Shown here: in pieces, positions 1 through 10,983 of the stretch
Layout: each line of letters opens with the position of its first letter
How positions within the stretch are numbered: the stretch's first letter is position 1
DNA from: Variovorax saccharolyticus
GTDB taxonomy: Bacteria; Pseudomonadota; Gammaproteobacteria; Burkholderiales; Burkholderiaceae_C
Reading direction: 5' to 3'
NCBI RefSeq assembly: GCF_030316765.1
Contig: NZ_JASZYT010000006.1
Span: 62,001 to 126,000 of the forward strand
DNA length: 64,000 nucleotides
Notes under the pieces: generated by a model
What the model saw: only the letters and a program-made list of their open reading frames with translations
Database searches by the model: none
What the model was told of the DNA's origin: nothing
Translations under genes and position numbers: made by a program

Positions 1-2114
<2,114 letters not shown>

Positions 2115-2268
2115 GAGAGCTCCGGAGCTTGAGATCTTCAGCGACGTGGTGAGGTGCGCGAGCACCACTCTCCTTGGCGGCTGGCCACTACCAGCCCTGG
2201 CGGACGGCGATGCGTTGCACATCGCCCGAACCAAGGGGGTCTTCTGCAGTCGGGGTCAGAAGACACTC

Positions 2269-2349
2269 AAAAAACCGCGCTGCTGCGGGGGCTTTTGGGT
2301 GCGCTCTGAAAGCGGCAAAGGCTGGAGGCGCCTCGCGGCACCTCCAGCC
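2269..2349 (-). terminator. hairpins in the rplL-rpoB gap (putative attenuator)
   Basis: Read on the minus strand, a 9-bp perfect stem (GGCTGGAGG with CCTCCAGCC, plus 2320-2349) lies 16 bases after the rplL stop. A short GC stem (2275-2288) then runs into six T residues (2269-2274). In Escherichia coli an attenuator in this gap lowers rpoBC expression relative to the ribosomal protein genes. A similar role is inferred here from position and structure; termination efficiency is unknown. Confidence 0.5.
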
Positions 2350-2365
2350 CTTCAGGGGGACTGAA

Positions 2366-2740
2366 TTACTTCAGTTCCACCTTGGCGCCAGCTTCTTCCA
2401 GCTTCTTCTTGGCGGCTTCGGCGTCAGCCTTCGACAGGCCTTCCTTGACGGCCTTGGGAGCGGCTTCGACCAGGTCCTTGGCTTCCTTGAGGCCCAGGCC
2501 AGTGATTTCGCGCACGGCCTTGATCGCCGACACCTTGTTCGCGCCAGCTTCCATCAGCATGACGTTGAACTCGGTTTGCTCTTCGACCGCTGCAGCAGCG
2601 GCGCCACCGGCGGCTGCGGGAGCCGACATGGCTGCGGCGCTCACGCCGAACTTCTCTTCGATGGCCTTGACCAGGTCGTTGAGTTCCAGGACCGTCATGC
2701 TGTCGAGCGCGGTCAGAAATGCGTCTTTATCGAATGCCAT
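2366..2740 (-). CDS. rplL: 50S ribosomal protein L7/L12
   Basis: Ribosomal stalk protein that recruits translation factors; it forms dimers on L10. The product has 124 residues, the family length. An N-terminal dimerisation helix is followed by an Ala/Gly-rich hinge at about residues 37-53 and the C-terminal factor-binding domain with KEAKDLVEAAPKAVKEG. It is 43 bases after rplJ and shares its transcript. Stalk stoichiometry is normally set by L10-(L12)n feedback on the rplJ leader. Confidence 0.98.
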   Translation of the reverse strand: MAFDKDAFLTALDSMTVLELNDLVKAIEEKFGVSAAAMSAPAAAGGAAAAAVEEQTEFNVMLMEAGANKVSAIKAVREITGLGLKEAKDLVEAAPKAVKEGLSKADAEAAKKKLEEAGAKVELK

Positions 2741-2783
2741 TTTTGTTTCCTAACAATTGGGTTGAATGTTTCAAACGCAAGGC

Positions 2784-3317
2784 TCAGGCGGCCTGCGCTT
2801 CTGCGGCGGGAGCTTCCGCCGGTGCTTCGCCGCCACCGCGCTTCTCGGCCAGCGCCGCGAGCACGCGGGCGGTACGAGAGATCGGGGATTGCATCAAGCC
2901 CAGCAATTGCGCCAGCAGCACTTCCTTGGAAGGGATGTTGGCCAGTTGCTTCACGCCTTCGACGTCCAGGGCCTTGCCACCGAATGCGCCACCGCGAATC
3001 ACCAACTTGTCGTTGGTCTTCGCGAAATCGGCCACCACCTTGGCGGCGGCCACAGCGTCTTCGGAGAAGCCATAGATCAGCGGGCCGGTCATCTGGTCGC
3101 CGACGATCTCAAACGCGCTACCAGCGACAGCACGGCGTGCCAGCGTGTTCTTCAACACGCTGAGGGTCACACCCTTGCTGCGTGCATCGGTACGCAGTTT
3201 GGTCATATCGGCCACCGTGATGCCACGGTATTCCGCCATCACGAGCGTTTGAGCTTTTGCGGCGAGGCTGGTCACATCACTGATGACCGCTTCTTTCTCA
3301 CTGCGATTCAGACTCAA
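2784..3317 (-). CDS. rplJ: 50S ribosomal protein L10
   Basis: Base of the ribosomal stalk; it binds 23S rRNA and L7/L12 dimers. The product has 177 residues starting MSLNRSEKEAV and contains VMAEYRGITVADMTKLR and VLKNTLARRA, both typical of L10. The C-terminus is Ala/Glu-rich, as in relatives. A good ribosome-binding site (AAAAGGAG on the minus strand) precedes the ATG at 3317. The 261-base gap before it probably holds the autoregulatory leader. Confidence 0.98.
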   Translation of the reverse strand: MSLNRSEKEAVISDVTSLAAKAQTLVMAEYRGITVADMTKLRTDARSKGVTLSVLKNTLARRAVAGSAFEIVGDQMTGPLIYGFSEDAVAAAKVVADFAKTNDKLVIRGGAFGGKALDVEGVKQLANIPSKEVLLAQLLGLMQSPISRTARVLAALAEKRGGGEAPAEAPAAEAQAA

Positions 3318-3578
3318 GGTCTACTCCTTTTCAATGCGATCCTGGGCGGGAGCCTCGGATCGCGCTTCATGCAGCGACCAACTGTTCGGAACAAAAACAC
3401 AAATTCCTTGCAGTGGGGTCGCCATCTGCGCTGGCTGCCCGGCAAAGGCCGGGTGATTAAGTGCAGGCGACCTGCACACCAGCGGTCTTGGATGGCTCGA
3501 GGCAACCTGAAAAGCTGCCCCGACCCACCACATCCGCCTCACCGTTCGACCGGCGAGGCAAATCTCATATCAACGCTC
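3318..3578 (-). promoter_or_regulatory. rplA-rplJ gap: probable L10 leader
   Basis: This non-coding gap of 261 bases precedes rplJ and is much longer than the other gaps between the rpl genes. On the minus strand it carries a hairpin with complementary arms CCCGGC and GCCGGG near plus 3428-3450 and the segment GACCGCTGGTGTGCAGGTC near 3465-3490. In other bacteria the equivalent mRNA leader binds the L10-(L12) complex and represses rplJL translation. The call rests on position and fold potential; no covariance test was made. Confidence 0.45.
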
Positions 3579-4277
3579 TCAGCTCGCGGCGATGGTCTGC
3601 AGGTCCACGCGGACACCCACACCCATCGTCGAGGACACAGCCACCTTGCGCAGGTAGAGGCCCTTGCTCGAGGCCGGCTTGGCCTTGACCAGTGCTTCGA
3701 CCAGCGCTGCCAGGTTGCCCTGCAGCTTGTCGGTGTCGAACGAACGACGGCCGATCGTGCCGTGAATGATGCCGGCCTTGTCGACGCGGAACTGGACCTG
3801 GCCAGCCTTGGCGTTCTTGACGGCGGTCGCGACGTCGGGCGTCACGGTGCCGACCTTCGGGTTGGGCATCAGGCCGCGCGGGCCGAGGATCTGGCCCAGC
3901 GTACCGACCACGCGCATCGCGTCCGGTGCGGCGATCACGACGTCGAAGGGCATGTCGCCAGCCTTCACCATCGCTGCCAGGTCGTCCATGCCGACGATGT
4001 CGGCGCCGGCGGCCTTGGCTTCTTCAGCCTTGGCGCCCTGGGCGAACACGGCCACGCGCTTGGTCTTGCCGGTGCCGTTGGGCAGCACGACGGCGCCACG
4101 CACGACCTGGTCCGACTTCTTCGCGTCGATGCCGAGCTGCACCGCGACGTCGATGGATTCATCGAACTTGGCGGTGGCGGCCTCCTTCACGAGACCGATC
4201 GCATCGGCCAGCGGGTACAGCTTGTTGCTGTCGACCTTGCCTGCGAGGGCTTTTTGCTTCTTGGTGACCTTGGTCAT
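3579..4277 (-). CDS. rplA: 50S ribosomal protein L1
   Basis: L1 stalk protein that binds 23S rRNA and, in many bacteria, represses translation of the rplK-rplA mRNA. The product has 232 residues with the L1 signatures LGPRGLMPNPKVGTVT and HGTIGRRSF. Its ATG (4275-4277) follows directly on the rplK stop TAA (4278-4280), so translation of the two genes is probably coupled. Length and sequence are normal for the family. Confidence 0.98.
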   Translation of the reverse strand: MTKVTKKQKALAGKVDSNKLYPLADAIGLVKEAATAKFDESIDVAVQLGIDAKKSDQVVRGAVVLPNGTGKTKRVAVFAQGAKAEEAKAAGADIVGMDDLAAMVKAGDMPFDVVIAAPDAMRVVGTLGQILGPRGLMPNPKVGTVTPDVATAVKNAKAGQVQFRVDKAGIIHGTIGRRSFDTDKLQGNLAALVEALVKAKPASSKGLYLRKVAVSSTMGVGVRVDLQTIAAS

Positions 4278-4709
4278 TTACACGCCCTCCACATTCACGC
4301 CCATCGAGCGGGCCGAGCCGGCGATGGTGCGAACTGCCGCGTCCAGATCGGCTGCGGTCAGGTCCTTCATCTTGGCCTTGGCGATTTCCTCGAGCTGTGC
4401 GCGAGTGATCTTGCCGACCTTGTCCGTGTGCGGACGTGCGGAACCCTTCTCGAGCTTGATGGCCTTCTTGATCAAGGTGATCGCCGGCGGCGTCTTGATG
4501 ATGAAGGTGAAGCTCTTGTCGGCGAACGCGGTGATGACCACCGGCAGCGGCAGGCCCGGCTCGACGCCTTGGGTCTGCGCGTTGAACGCCTTGCAGAATT
4601 CCATGATGTTCAAACCGCGCTGGCCCAGAGCGGGACCGATGGGCGGTGACGGATTGGCCTTACCAGCTGGCACTTGCAGCTTGATGAAGCCGACGATTTT
4701 TTTCGCCAT
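4278..4709 (-). CDS. rplK: 50S ribosomal protein L11
   Basis: L11 lies at the GTPase-associated centre of the large subunit and is needed for RelA activation. The product has 143 residues, the usual size. It shows MAKKIVGFIKLQVPAGKANP, the GPALGQRGLNIMEFCKAFN motif and the C-terminal segment ending RSMGVNVEGV. An AAGGAG ribosome-binding site lies just upstream of the ATG at 4709. It is the first gene after the nusG-rplK hairpin and probably has its own promoter. Confidence 0.98.
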   Translation of the reverse strand: MAKKIVGFIKLQVPAGKANPSPPIGPALGQRGLNIMEFCKAFNAQTQGVEPGLPLPVVITAFADKSFTFIIKTPPAITLIKKAIKLEKGSARPHTDKVGKITRAQLEEIAKAKMKDLTAADLDAAVRTIAGSARSMGVNVEGV

Positions 4710-4827
4710 GCTTTTCTCCTTGCGGGTGATGACGCCTGGGCTTTTGCGGGCCTGGGCTCCCCGGGGTTAAACGACTCTTCTCAATTCAAGCCTGCACCGA
4801 GTCGAGGGGGCGCAGACCACACAAGTA

Positions 4828-4850
4828 CAAGGCCAGGGCACCTGGCCTTG
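4828..4850 (-). terminator. hairpin between nusG and rplK
   Basis: A perfect 10-bp stem (CAAGGCCAGG with CCTGGCCTTG) with a 3-base loop lies 13 bases after the nusG stop. Read on the minus strand it is followed by TACTTGTG, a weak U tract. It may be a partial terminator between secE-nusG and rplK or an RNA processing site. The structure is plain; the function is inferred. Confidence 0.5.
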
Positions 4851-4863
4851 TTATCCTCTCGCC

Positions 4864-5466
4864 TCAGGTCTTTTCGACCTGAGCGAATTCGAGTTCGACG
4901 GGCGTCGCGCGGCCGAAGATCATGACCGACACGCGCACCTTGCTCTTCTCGTAATTGACTTCCTCGACCGTGCCGTTGAAGTCCGTAAACGGGCCTTCCT
5001 TGACGCGCACGAACTCGCCGACGATGAACTCCACCTTGTGGCGGGGCTTCTCGGTGCCTTGCTGCATCTGGCTCACGATGTCCTCGACTTCCTTCTGGGA
5101 AATCGGGGCCGGGCGGTTCTTGGCGCCACCGACGAAACCGGTCACCTTGTTGGTGTGCTTCACCAGGTGCCAGCTCTCGTCGTCCATGATCATCTCGACC
5201 AGCACGTAGCCCGGGAAGAAGCGGCGCTCGGTGGTGCGCTTCTGGCCGTTCTTGATCTCGACCACCTCTTCGGTCGGCACCAGGATGCGGCCGAACTTGC
5301 TCTGCATGCCGGCGCGGTTGATGCGCTCGAGGATGTTGCGCTCGACGGCCTTTTCCATGCCGGAATAGGCGTGCACCACGTACCAGCGCAGATCCGGGTT
5401 GGCGGCGGGCGCCAGCAGCGGATTGATTTCCGGCGTGGCTTCTGCTTCGACGGCTTCGTCAGTCAT
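4864..5466 (-). CDS. nusG: transcription termination/antitermination protein NusG
   Basis: NusG binds RNA polymerase and links it to Rho or to ribosomal S10. The reading frame is open much further upstream, but the start chosen is the ATG at 5466. It overlaps the secE stop (TAATG) and gives 200 residues. The NGN domain (RWYVVHAYSGMEKAVERN) is followed by a C-terminal KOW domain (VGEFVRVKEGPFTDFNGTVE). An acidic extension of about 30 residues precedes the NGN domain, as in other Burkholderiales. Gene order secE-nusG is universal in this group. Confidence 0.97.
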   Translation of the reverse strand: MTDEAVEAEATPEINPLLAPAANPDLRWYVVHAYSGMEKAVERNILERINRAGMQSKFGRILVPTEEVVEIKNGQKRTTERRFFPGYVLVEMIMDDESWHLVKHTNKVTGFVGGAKNRPAPISQKEVEDIVSQMQQGTEKPRHKVEFIVGEFVRVKEGPFTDFNGTVEEVNYEKSKVRVSVMIFGRATPVELEFAQVEKT

Positions 5467-5849
5467 TATTTTCTCCAGCCCAGAATGAGGTCGAAAAACA
5501 CCCATTCGAGCGTCTTGTCGGTGAGCCAAAGGAAGATGGACATGATCGCCACGAAGGCGAACACGTAAGCCGTCATCTGGATCGTTTCCTTGCGGGTCGG
5601 CCAGACGACCTTCTTGACCTCGCGCCACGAATCGCGGCCGAAGGCCCACAGCTGCCGGCCGCTCTCGGAGCTGGCAAAGGCACCCACGGCGGCAGCCAGG
5701 CCCACCAGCAAGGCGATCCACTGCACCACGGCGCCTTGGCGCGCGAGCAGATAGAACGCCACGATGGCGCCCACCGCCAGCACGACGGCCATCGCCAGCT
5801 TGGCTTTGTCCGCGTTGGTGCTCACGGTTTCGATTTGAGAAGTGGCCAT
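5466..5849 (-). CDS. secE: preprotein translocase subunit SecE
   Basis: Essential subunit of the SecYEG channel in the inner membrane. The product has 127 residues with three predicted membrane segments (about 18-37, 42-60 and 95-115), the long three-segment form found in proteobacteria. The conserved cytoplasmic motif SWREVKKVVWPTRKET precedes the last segment. Its stop shares one base with the nusG start, so the two are cotranscribed and probably coupled in translation. Confidence 0.96.
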   Translation of the reverse strand: MATSQIETVSTNADKAKLAMAVVLAVGAIVAFYLLARQGAVVQWIALLVGLAAAVGAFASSESGRQLWAFGRDSWREVKKVVWPTRKETIQMTAYVFAFVAIMSIFLWLTDKTLEWVFFDLILGWRK

Positions 5850-5909
5850 CTTGGGCTATGTTCCTGCGGCCTTGCGGCCTTCAAATTCAATGCGTCGTCT
5901 CAGACGCCG

Positions 5910-5934
5910 AAGCCCGTCAGGACGTGACGGGCTT
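5910..5934. terminator. strong hairpin between tRNA-Trp and secE
   Basis: A perfect 10-bp inverted repeat (AAGCCCGTCA with TGACGGGCTT, 5-base loop) lies between the tRNA-Trp gene and secE. On the plus strand it is followed by GTTTTG, but all nearby genes are on the minus strand, where no T run follows. It may therefore be a processing or pausing signal at the tRNA-mRNA border rather than a true terminator. Confidence 0.4.
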
Positions 5935-5953
5935 GTTTTGCGGGCCACCTAGG

Positions 5954-6029
5954 TGGCAGGGGCAGTAGGAATCGAACCTACAACCTTCGGTTTTGGAGAC
6001 CGACGCTCTGCCAATTGAGCTATACCCCT
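5954..6029 (-). tRNA. tRNA-Trp (CCA anticodon)
   Basis: A 76-nt cloverleaf on the minus strand. The acceptor stem is AGGGGTA with TGCCCCT, the anticodon loop is CTCCAAA (anticodon CCA), the T arm contains GGTTCGATTCC, and CCA is encoded at the 3' end (plus 5954-5956). It lies 13 bases downstream of tuf and upstream of secE, the usual betaproteobacterial arrangement, and is probably cut from a tuf-tRNA-secE transcript. Confidence 0.97.
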
Positions 6030-6042
6030 GTGGAATCCCTGA

Positions 6043-7236
<1,194 letters not shown>

Positions 7237-7310
7237 TTTCTCGACTCCGAAAAATAACTAGATCAACACACTGACATGGGGTTGCAACCGGCCGGCTGCA
7301 ACCCCAAAAC

Positions 7311-7385
<75 letters not shown>

Positions 7386-7424
7386 GATATCAAAAAACCT
7401 GCGCTTCACGCTGACCTGGACCTC

Positions 7425-7498
7425 TGGAGCGGGAGACGGGAATCGAACCCGCGTCATTAGCTTGGAAGGCTAGGGTTCTACCATTGAACTACTCCCGC
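7425..7498 (-). tRNA. tRNA-Gly (TCC anticodon)
   Basis: A 74-nt minus-strand tRNA. The acceptor stem is GCGGGAG with CTCCCGC, the anticodon loop is CTTCCAA (TCC), the T arm has GGTTCGATTCC, and CCA is encoded (plus 7425-7427). It reads GGA/GGG Gly codons. It is the second of the four-gene tRNA-tuf transcript. Confidence 0.97.
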
Positions 7499-7564
7499 AT
7501 CGTGGCACCCATCCGGGATGCCGCAACGGTCACAGTCAAGCGCTCTGCAAAATCCATTTTTCGC

Positions 7565-7650
7565 TGGTGGAGAGGGCTGGATTCGAACCAGCGTACTCGT
7601 AAGAGGGCAGATTTACAGTCTGCTGCCATTAACCACTCGGCCACCTCTCC
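7565..7650 (-). tRNA. tRNA-Tyr (GTA anticodon)
   Basis: An 86-nt class II tRNA on the minus strand with a long variable arm. The acceptor stem is GGAGAGG with CCTCTCC, the anticodon loop contains CTGTAAATC (GTA), the T arm has GGTTCGAATCC, and CCA is encoded (plus 7565-7567). It is the first gene of the tRNA-tuf cluster. Confidence 0.97.
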
Positions 7651-7662
7651 GGCGAACCTCGG

Positions 7663-7691
7663 AATATAGCACGAGTTTCGGGGTTGGTCGA
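7663..7691 (-). promoter_or_regulatory. predicted promoter of the tRNA-Tyr/Gly/Thr-tuf cluster
   Basis: On the minus strand a -10 TATATT (plus 7663-7668) is preceded after 17 bases by TCGACC (plus 7686-7691), a four-of-six match to the sigma-70 -35. A GC-rich discriminator follows and tRNA-Tyr starts 12 bases after the -10. The position fits a stable-RNA promoter. Prediction by eye only. Confidence 0.5.
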
Positions 7692-7745
7692 TCACAACCC
7701 GTCTACTCGGGCCGTTTCCCGAGAGCCTTAGATTCTCGCACGAAA

Positions 7746-8477
7746 TCAGCCGCCTTCTGGCTCGGACCCCAACGATTCCGCCTCGCGCCAGGCGCGAGCC
7801 TGGCCGAAATGCCCGCAGCCGATGAAGGGCAGCGGGGGCCGCAGGGCCGACAACGGGGACGGATGGTTGGCGACCAGGACTTTGTGACGACTTGTATCTA
7901 TCAGGGCGCGCTTGCTCTGGGCGTGAGCGCCCCACAGCATGAAGAGCACCGGGCGCTCGCGCTCCGCCACGTGGCGGATCACCGCATCGGTCAGGACTTC
8001 CCAGCCGCGGCCCGAATGGCTGGCCGCCTGCCCCTCTTCCACCGTCAGGCAGGTGTTGAGCAGCAGCACGCCGTGCGTGGCCCACTTCGCCAGGCTGCCG
8101 CCGGGGTTCGGAAAGGCCGGCGGTGGGGTGCCGAGGTCGCGCTCGAGTTCCTTGAAGATGTTGCGCAGCGAGGGCGGCAAGGGCACGCCCGGCGCGACCG
8201 AGAAAGCCAGGCCTTCGGCCTGCCCGCGGCCGTGGTACGGGTCCTGGCCGAGGATCACGACGCGGACGTCCTCGGGCGGCGTCAGTTCGAGGGCGCGCAG
8301 CGGCTTGGGCGGGAAGATGACGGCGCCGGCGTCGAGCCGCTCGCGCAGATAGCCCCGCAGCTTGGCGCCGACCGGAGCGGCGAAGAACGGGTCCACCAGC
8401 GGCTGCCAGCCCGCGGCGACCGGCCAGTCGGCAGGGTCCGCGGACAACAATTGGTCGGGCGGCCGGGCAATGCTCAT
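7746..8477 (-). CDS. ung: uracil-DNA glycosylase
   Basis: Removes uracil from DNA in base-excision repair. The product has 243 residues. It shows the water-activating loop GQDPYHGRG (catalytic Asp near residue 79), the LLLNTCLTVEEG motif with the uracil-specific Asn, and the DNA-intercalating loop HPSPLS. It overlaps trpC by 4 bases (ATGA), so it is the last gene of the trp transcript. I see no functional link to tryptophan synthesis. Length is normal for family 1. Confidence 0.96.
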   Translation of the reverse strand: MSIARPPDQLLSADPADWPVAAGWQPLVDPFFAAPVGAKLRGYLRERLDAGAVIFPPKPLRALELTPPEDVRVVILGQDPYHGRGQAEGLAFSVAPGVPLPPSLRNIFKELERDLGTPPPAFPNPGGSLAKWATHGVLLLNTCLTVEEGQAASHSGRGWEVLTDAVIRHVAERERPVLFMLWGAHAQSKRALIDTSRHKVLVANHPSPLSALRPPLPFIGCGHFGQARAWREAESLGSEPEGG

Positions 8478-9274
8478 CTGAATAGCTCGGCCAACGCCTC
8501 GCCCGGCTCGTCGGCCCGCATGAAGGCCTCGCCCACCAGGAAGGCATGGACACCAGCGGCGCGCAGCCTGGCGACTTCGTCGCGGGTCGAGATGCCCGAT
8601 TCGGTCACCAGCAAGCGGTCGGCCGGCACTTTCGGCAGCAGGTCGAGCGTGGTCTGAACCGAGACCTCGAAGGTGCGCAGGTTGCGGTTGTTGACGCCAA
8701 TCAGCGGCGTGCGCAGCTTCAACGCGCGATCGACCTCGTCGCCGTCGTGCGCCTCGACCAGCACCGCCATCCCGAGCCCGGCCGCGATCGCCTCGTAGTC
8801 GCGCATCTGGGCATCGTCGAGGCAGGAGACGATCAGCAGGATGGCGTCTGCGCCCATCGCCCGCGATTCGTAGATCTGATAGGGGTCGACGATGAAATCC
8901 TTGCGCAGCACCGGCAGGTCGCAGGAGGCGCGCGCCTGCTTCAGGTAGTCGACGCCGCCCTGGAAGAACTGGCGGTCGGTGAGTACCGACAGGCAGGCGG
9001 CGCTTACCTCGCCGTCGCCTTCGGCGTAGCTCTGGGCGATGTCGGCCGGAATGAAGTCGGCGCGCAGCACGCCCTTGCTCGGGCTGGCCTTCTTGACCTC
9101 GGCGATGACGGCGGCCGCGCCGGCGGCGATCTTGGCGCGCAGCGCGCCGACGAAGTCGCGCGTCAGCACGCGGCTCTCGGCATCGAAGCGCACCGCCTCG
9201 AGCGGACTTCGCTTCTTGGCCGCGGCGATCTCCTCGCGCTTGACGGCGACGATCTTGTCCAAAGTGTTCGACAT
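8474..9274 (-). CDS. trpC: indole-3-glycerol phosphate synthase
   Basis: Converts carboxyphenylamino-deoxyribulose phosphate to indole-3-glycerol phosphate in tryptophan synthesis. The product is 266 residues, a TIM barrel without the TrpF fusion of enterobacteria. Active-site segments visible are EVKKASPSKGVL (Lys), LRKDFIVDPYQIYE, GVNNRNLRTFEV and VTESGIS. It starts 13 bases after trpD and overlaps ung by 4 bases. trpF, trpB and trpA are not in the window. Confidence 0.97.
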   Translation of the reverse strand: MSNTLDKIVAVKREEIAAAKKRSPLEAVRFDAESRVLTRDFVGALRAKIAAGAAAVIAEVKKASPSKGVLRADFIPADIAQSYAEGDGEVSAACLSVLTDRQFFQGGVDYLKQARASCDLPVLRKDFIVDPYQIYESRAMGADAILLIVSCLDDAQMRDYEAIAAGLGMAVLVEAHDGDEVDRALKLRTPLIGVNNRNLRTFEVSVQTTLDLLPKVPADRLLVTESGISTRDEVARLRAAGVHAFLVGEAFMRADEPGEALAELFR

Positions 9275-9287
9275 CTGTTCTTCCTCC

Positions 9288-10313
9288 TCAGGCGGCCCCG
9301 GTGGCAGCGGCGAATTCGGCCAGCTTGGCCTTGGCCGCCCCGGAGTCGAGCGCGGCCCGGGCCCGCTCGACGCCGGCGGCGATCGAGTCGCTGACGTTGG
9401 CCGCGTACAGCGCCGCGGCGGCGTTCAGCACGACGATGTCGCGCGCCGGGCCCGGCTGGTTGTCGAGCACGTCCAGCAGCATCGCCTTCGACTGTTCAGG
9501 CGTCTCCACGCGCAGGCTGCGGTTGCTCGACATCGAGAAGCCGAAGTCCTCGGGGTGCAGCTCGTACTCGCGCACCTCGCCGTCCTTCAGTTCGCCGACC
9601 ATGGTGGCGGCGCCGAGCGAGACCTCGTCCATGCCGTCGCGGCCATAGACCACCAGCGCATGCTCGGCGCCCAGGCGCTGCAGCGCGCGCACCTGGATGC
9701 CGACCAGGTCGGGGTGGAACACGCCCATCAGGATGTTCGGCGCGCCGGCCGGATTGGTCAGCGGACCGAGGATGTTGAAGATGGTCTTGATGCCGAGTTC
9801 CTTGCGCACCGGGGCCACGTTCTTCATCGCCGGATGGTGGTTCGGCGCGAACATGAAGCCGATGCCGACATCGGCGATGCACTTGGCGATCTGCTCGGGC
9901 TTCAGGTTGATGTTGATGCCCAGCGACTCGAGCACGTCGGCGCTGCCGGACTTGCTGCTGACGCTGCGCCCGCCATGCTTGCTGACCTTGGCGCCCGCCG
10001 CCGCGGCGACGAACATCGTGCAGGTCGAGATGTTGAAGGTGTGGGAGCCGTCGCCGCCGGTGCCGACGATGTCGACCAGGTTCGTGGTGTCCGCCACCGG
10101 CACCTTGGTCGCGACCTCGCGCATCACCTGCGCGGCAGCGGTGATCTCGCCGATGGTTTCCTTCTTGACGCGCAGGCCGGTGATCAGTGCCGCCATCATC
10201 ACGGGCGAGCATTCGCCGCTCATGATGAGGCGCACGATGTGCAGCATCTCGTCGTGGAACACCTCGCGGTGCTCGACAGTGCGCTGCAGGGCTTCCTGGG
10301 GAGTGATGGCCAT
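9288..10313 (-). CDS. trpD: anthranilate phosphoribosyltransferase
   Basis: Joins anthranilate to PRPP, the second step of tryptophan synthesis. The product has 341 residues, the family length. The PRPP loop DIVGTGGDGSHTFNIST, the KHGGRSVSSKSGSADVLE segment and the anthranilate-site NVAPVRKELGIKTIFN are present. It is a stand-alone protein, not fused to TrpG. It lies 13 bases after the lysE-type gene and 13 bases before trpC. Confidence 0.97.
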   Translation of the reverse strand: MAITPQEALQRTVEHREVFHDEMLHIVRLIMSGECSPVMMAALITGLRVKKETIGEITAAAQVMREVATKVPVADTTNLVDIVGTGGDGSHTFNISTCTMFVAAAAGAKVSKHGGRSVSSKSGSADVLESLGININLKPEQIAKCIADVGIGFMFAPNHHPAMKNVAPVRKELGIKTIFNILGPLTNPAGAPNILMGVFHPDLVGIQVRALQRLGAEHALVVYGRDGMDEVSLGAATMVGELKDGEVREYELHPEDFGFSMSSNRSLRVETPEQSKAMLLDVLDNQPGPARDIVVLNAAAALYAANVSDSIAAGVERARAALDSGAAKAKLAEFAAATGAA

Positions 10314-10326
10314 GGTGCTTGTCTCT

Positions 10327-10983
10327 CTAGTGGATGGCTGGCGGCGCCAGCGGTGAATCGGAAAGCGCGAGGCGAAGGCCGAAGCCTACGAACAGCGCGC
10401 CGGCGCCGCGCTGCAGCCAGTGCATGCCGCGCTGCACCAGGCCGACGCGGCGCGCGGTCCAGCCGGCCGCCAGCGCCCACGCAACGTTGACGAAGATCGC
10501 GTTGAAGTTGAACAGCACGCCGAGCAGGAAGAAGGCCAGCGCCTTGTCGTCGGTGCCGGGCGCGATGAACTGCGGCACGAAGGCCAGGAAGAACAGCGCC
10601 ACCTTGGGGTTCAGGGCATTGGTCCAGAAGCCGCCGAGGAACACGCTCTTCGCGTTCGCCGGGACGGCCGCGGCCAGGGCCGGCGCGGCGCCCGAAGGCC
10701 GGGAAAACAGCATCCGCACGCCGACCCACAGCAGGTAGGCGGCGCCGACCCACTTGAGCACGGTGAAGGCGGTGCTGGAGGCGGCCATCAGTGCGCTCAG
10801 GCCCAGCGCCGCGGCGATGATGTGGACGAAGCAGCCGGCGGTGATGCCGAAGCCCGCCAGGATGCCGGCTCGCGCGCCCGAGCGCAGCGAATGGCTCACG
10901 ATGTAGAGCACGTCGGGCCCCGGCGTGAGGTTCAGCAGCAGTCCGGCGGCGACGAACAGCAGCAGGGAATGGGCGTCAGGCAC
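10327..10983 (-). CDS. LysE/RhtB-family amino acid exporter in the trp operon
   Basis: Predicted inner-membrane exporter of amino acids or related metabolites. The product has 218 residues and about six membrane segments. The N-terminal family signature NLTPGPDVLYIVSHSLRSGARAG and the second conserved region GFWTNALNPKVALFFLAFVPQF are both present. The gene overlaps ltaE by 8 bases and stops 13 bases before trpD, so it is cotranscribed with the trp genes. The substrate cannot be read from sequence; an aromatic amino acid or threonine is suggested only by the neighbours. Confidence 0.88.
   Translation of the reverse strand: MPDAHSLLLFVAAGLLLNLTPGPDVLYIVSHSLRSGARAGILAGFGITAGCFVHIIAAALGLSALMAASSTAFTVLKWVGAAYLLWVGVRMLFSRPSGAAPALAAAVPANAKSVFLGGFWTNALNPKVALFFLAFVPQFIAPGTDDKALAFFLLGVLFNFNAIFVNVAWALAAGWTARRVGLVQRGMHWLQRGAGALFVGFGLRLALSDSPLAPPAIH

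Noticed and set aside
4864..5721. Longer NusG start adding 85 residues
   Set aside because: The extra part is an off-frame reading of secE; the ATG overlapping the secE stop is the natural start.
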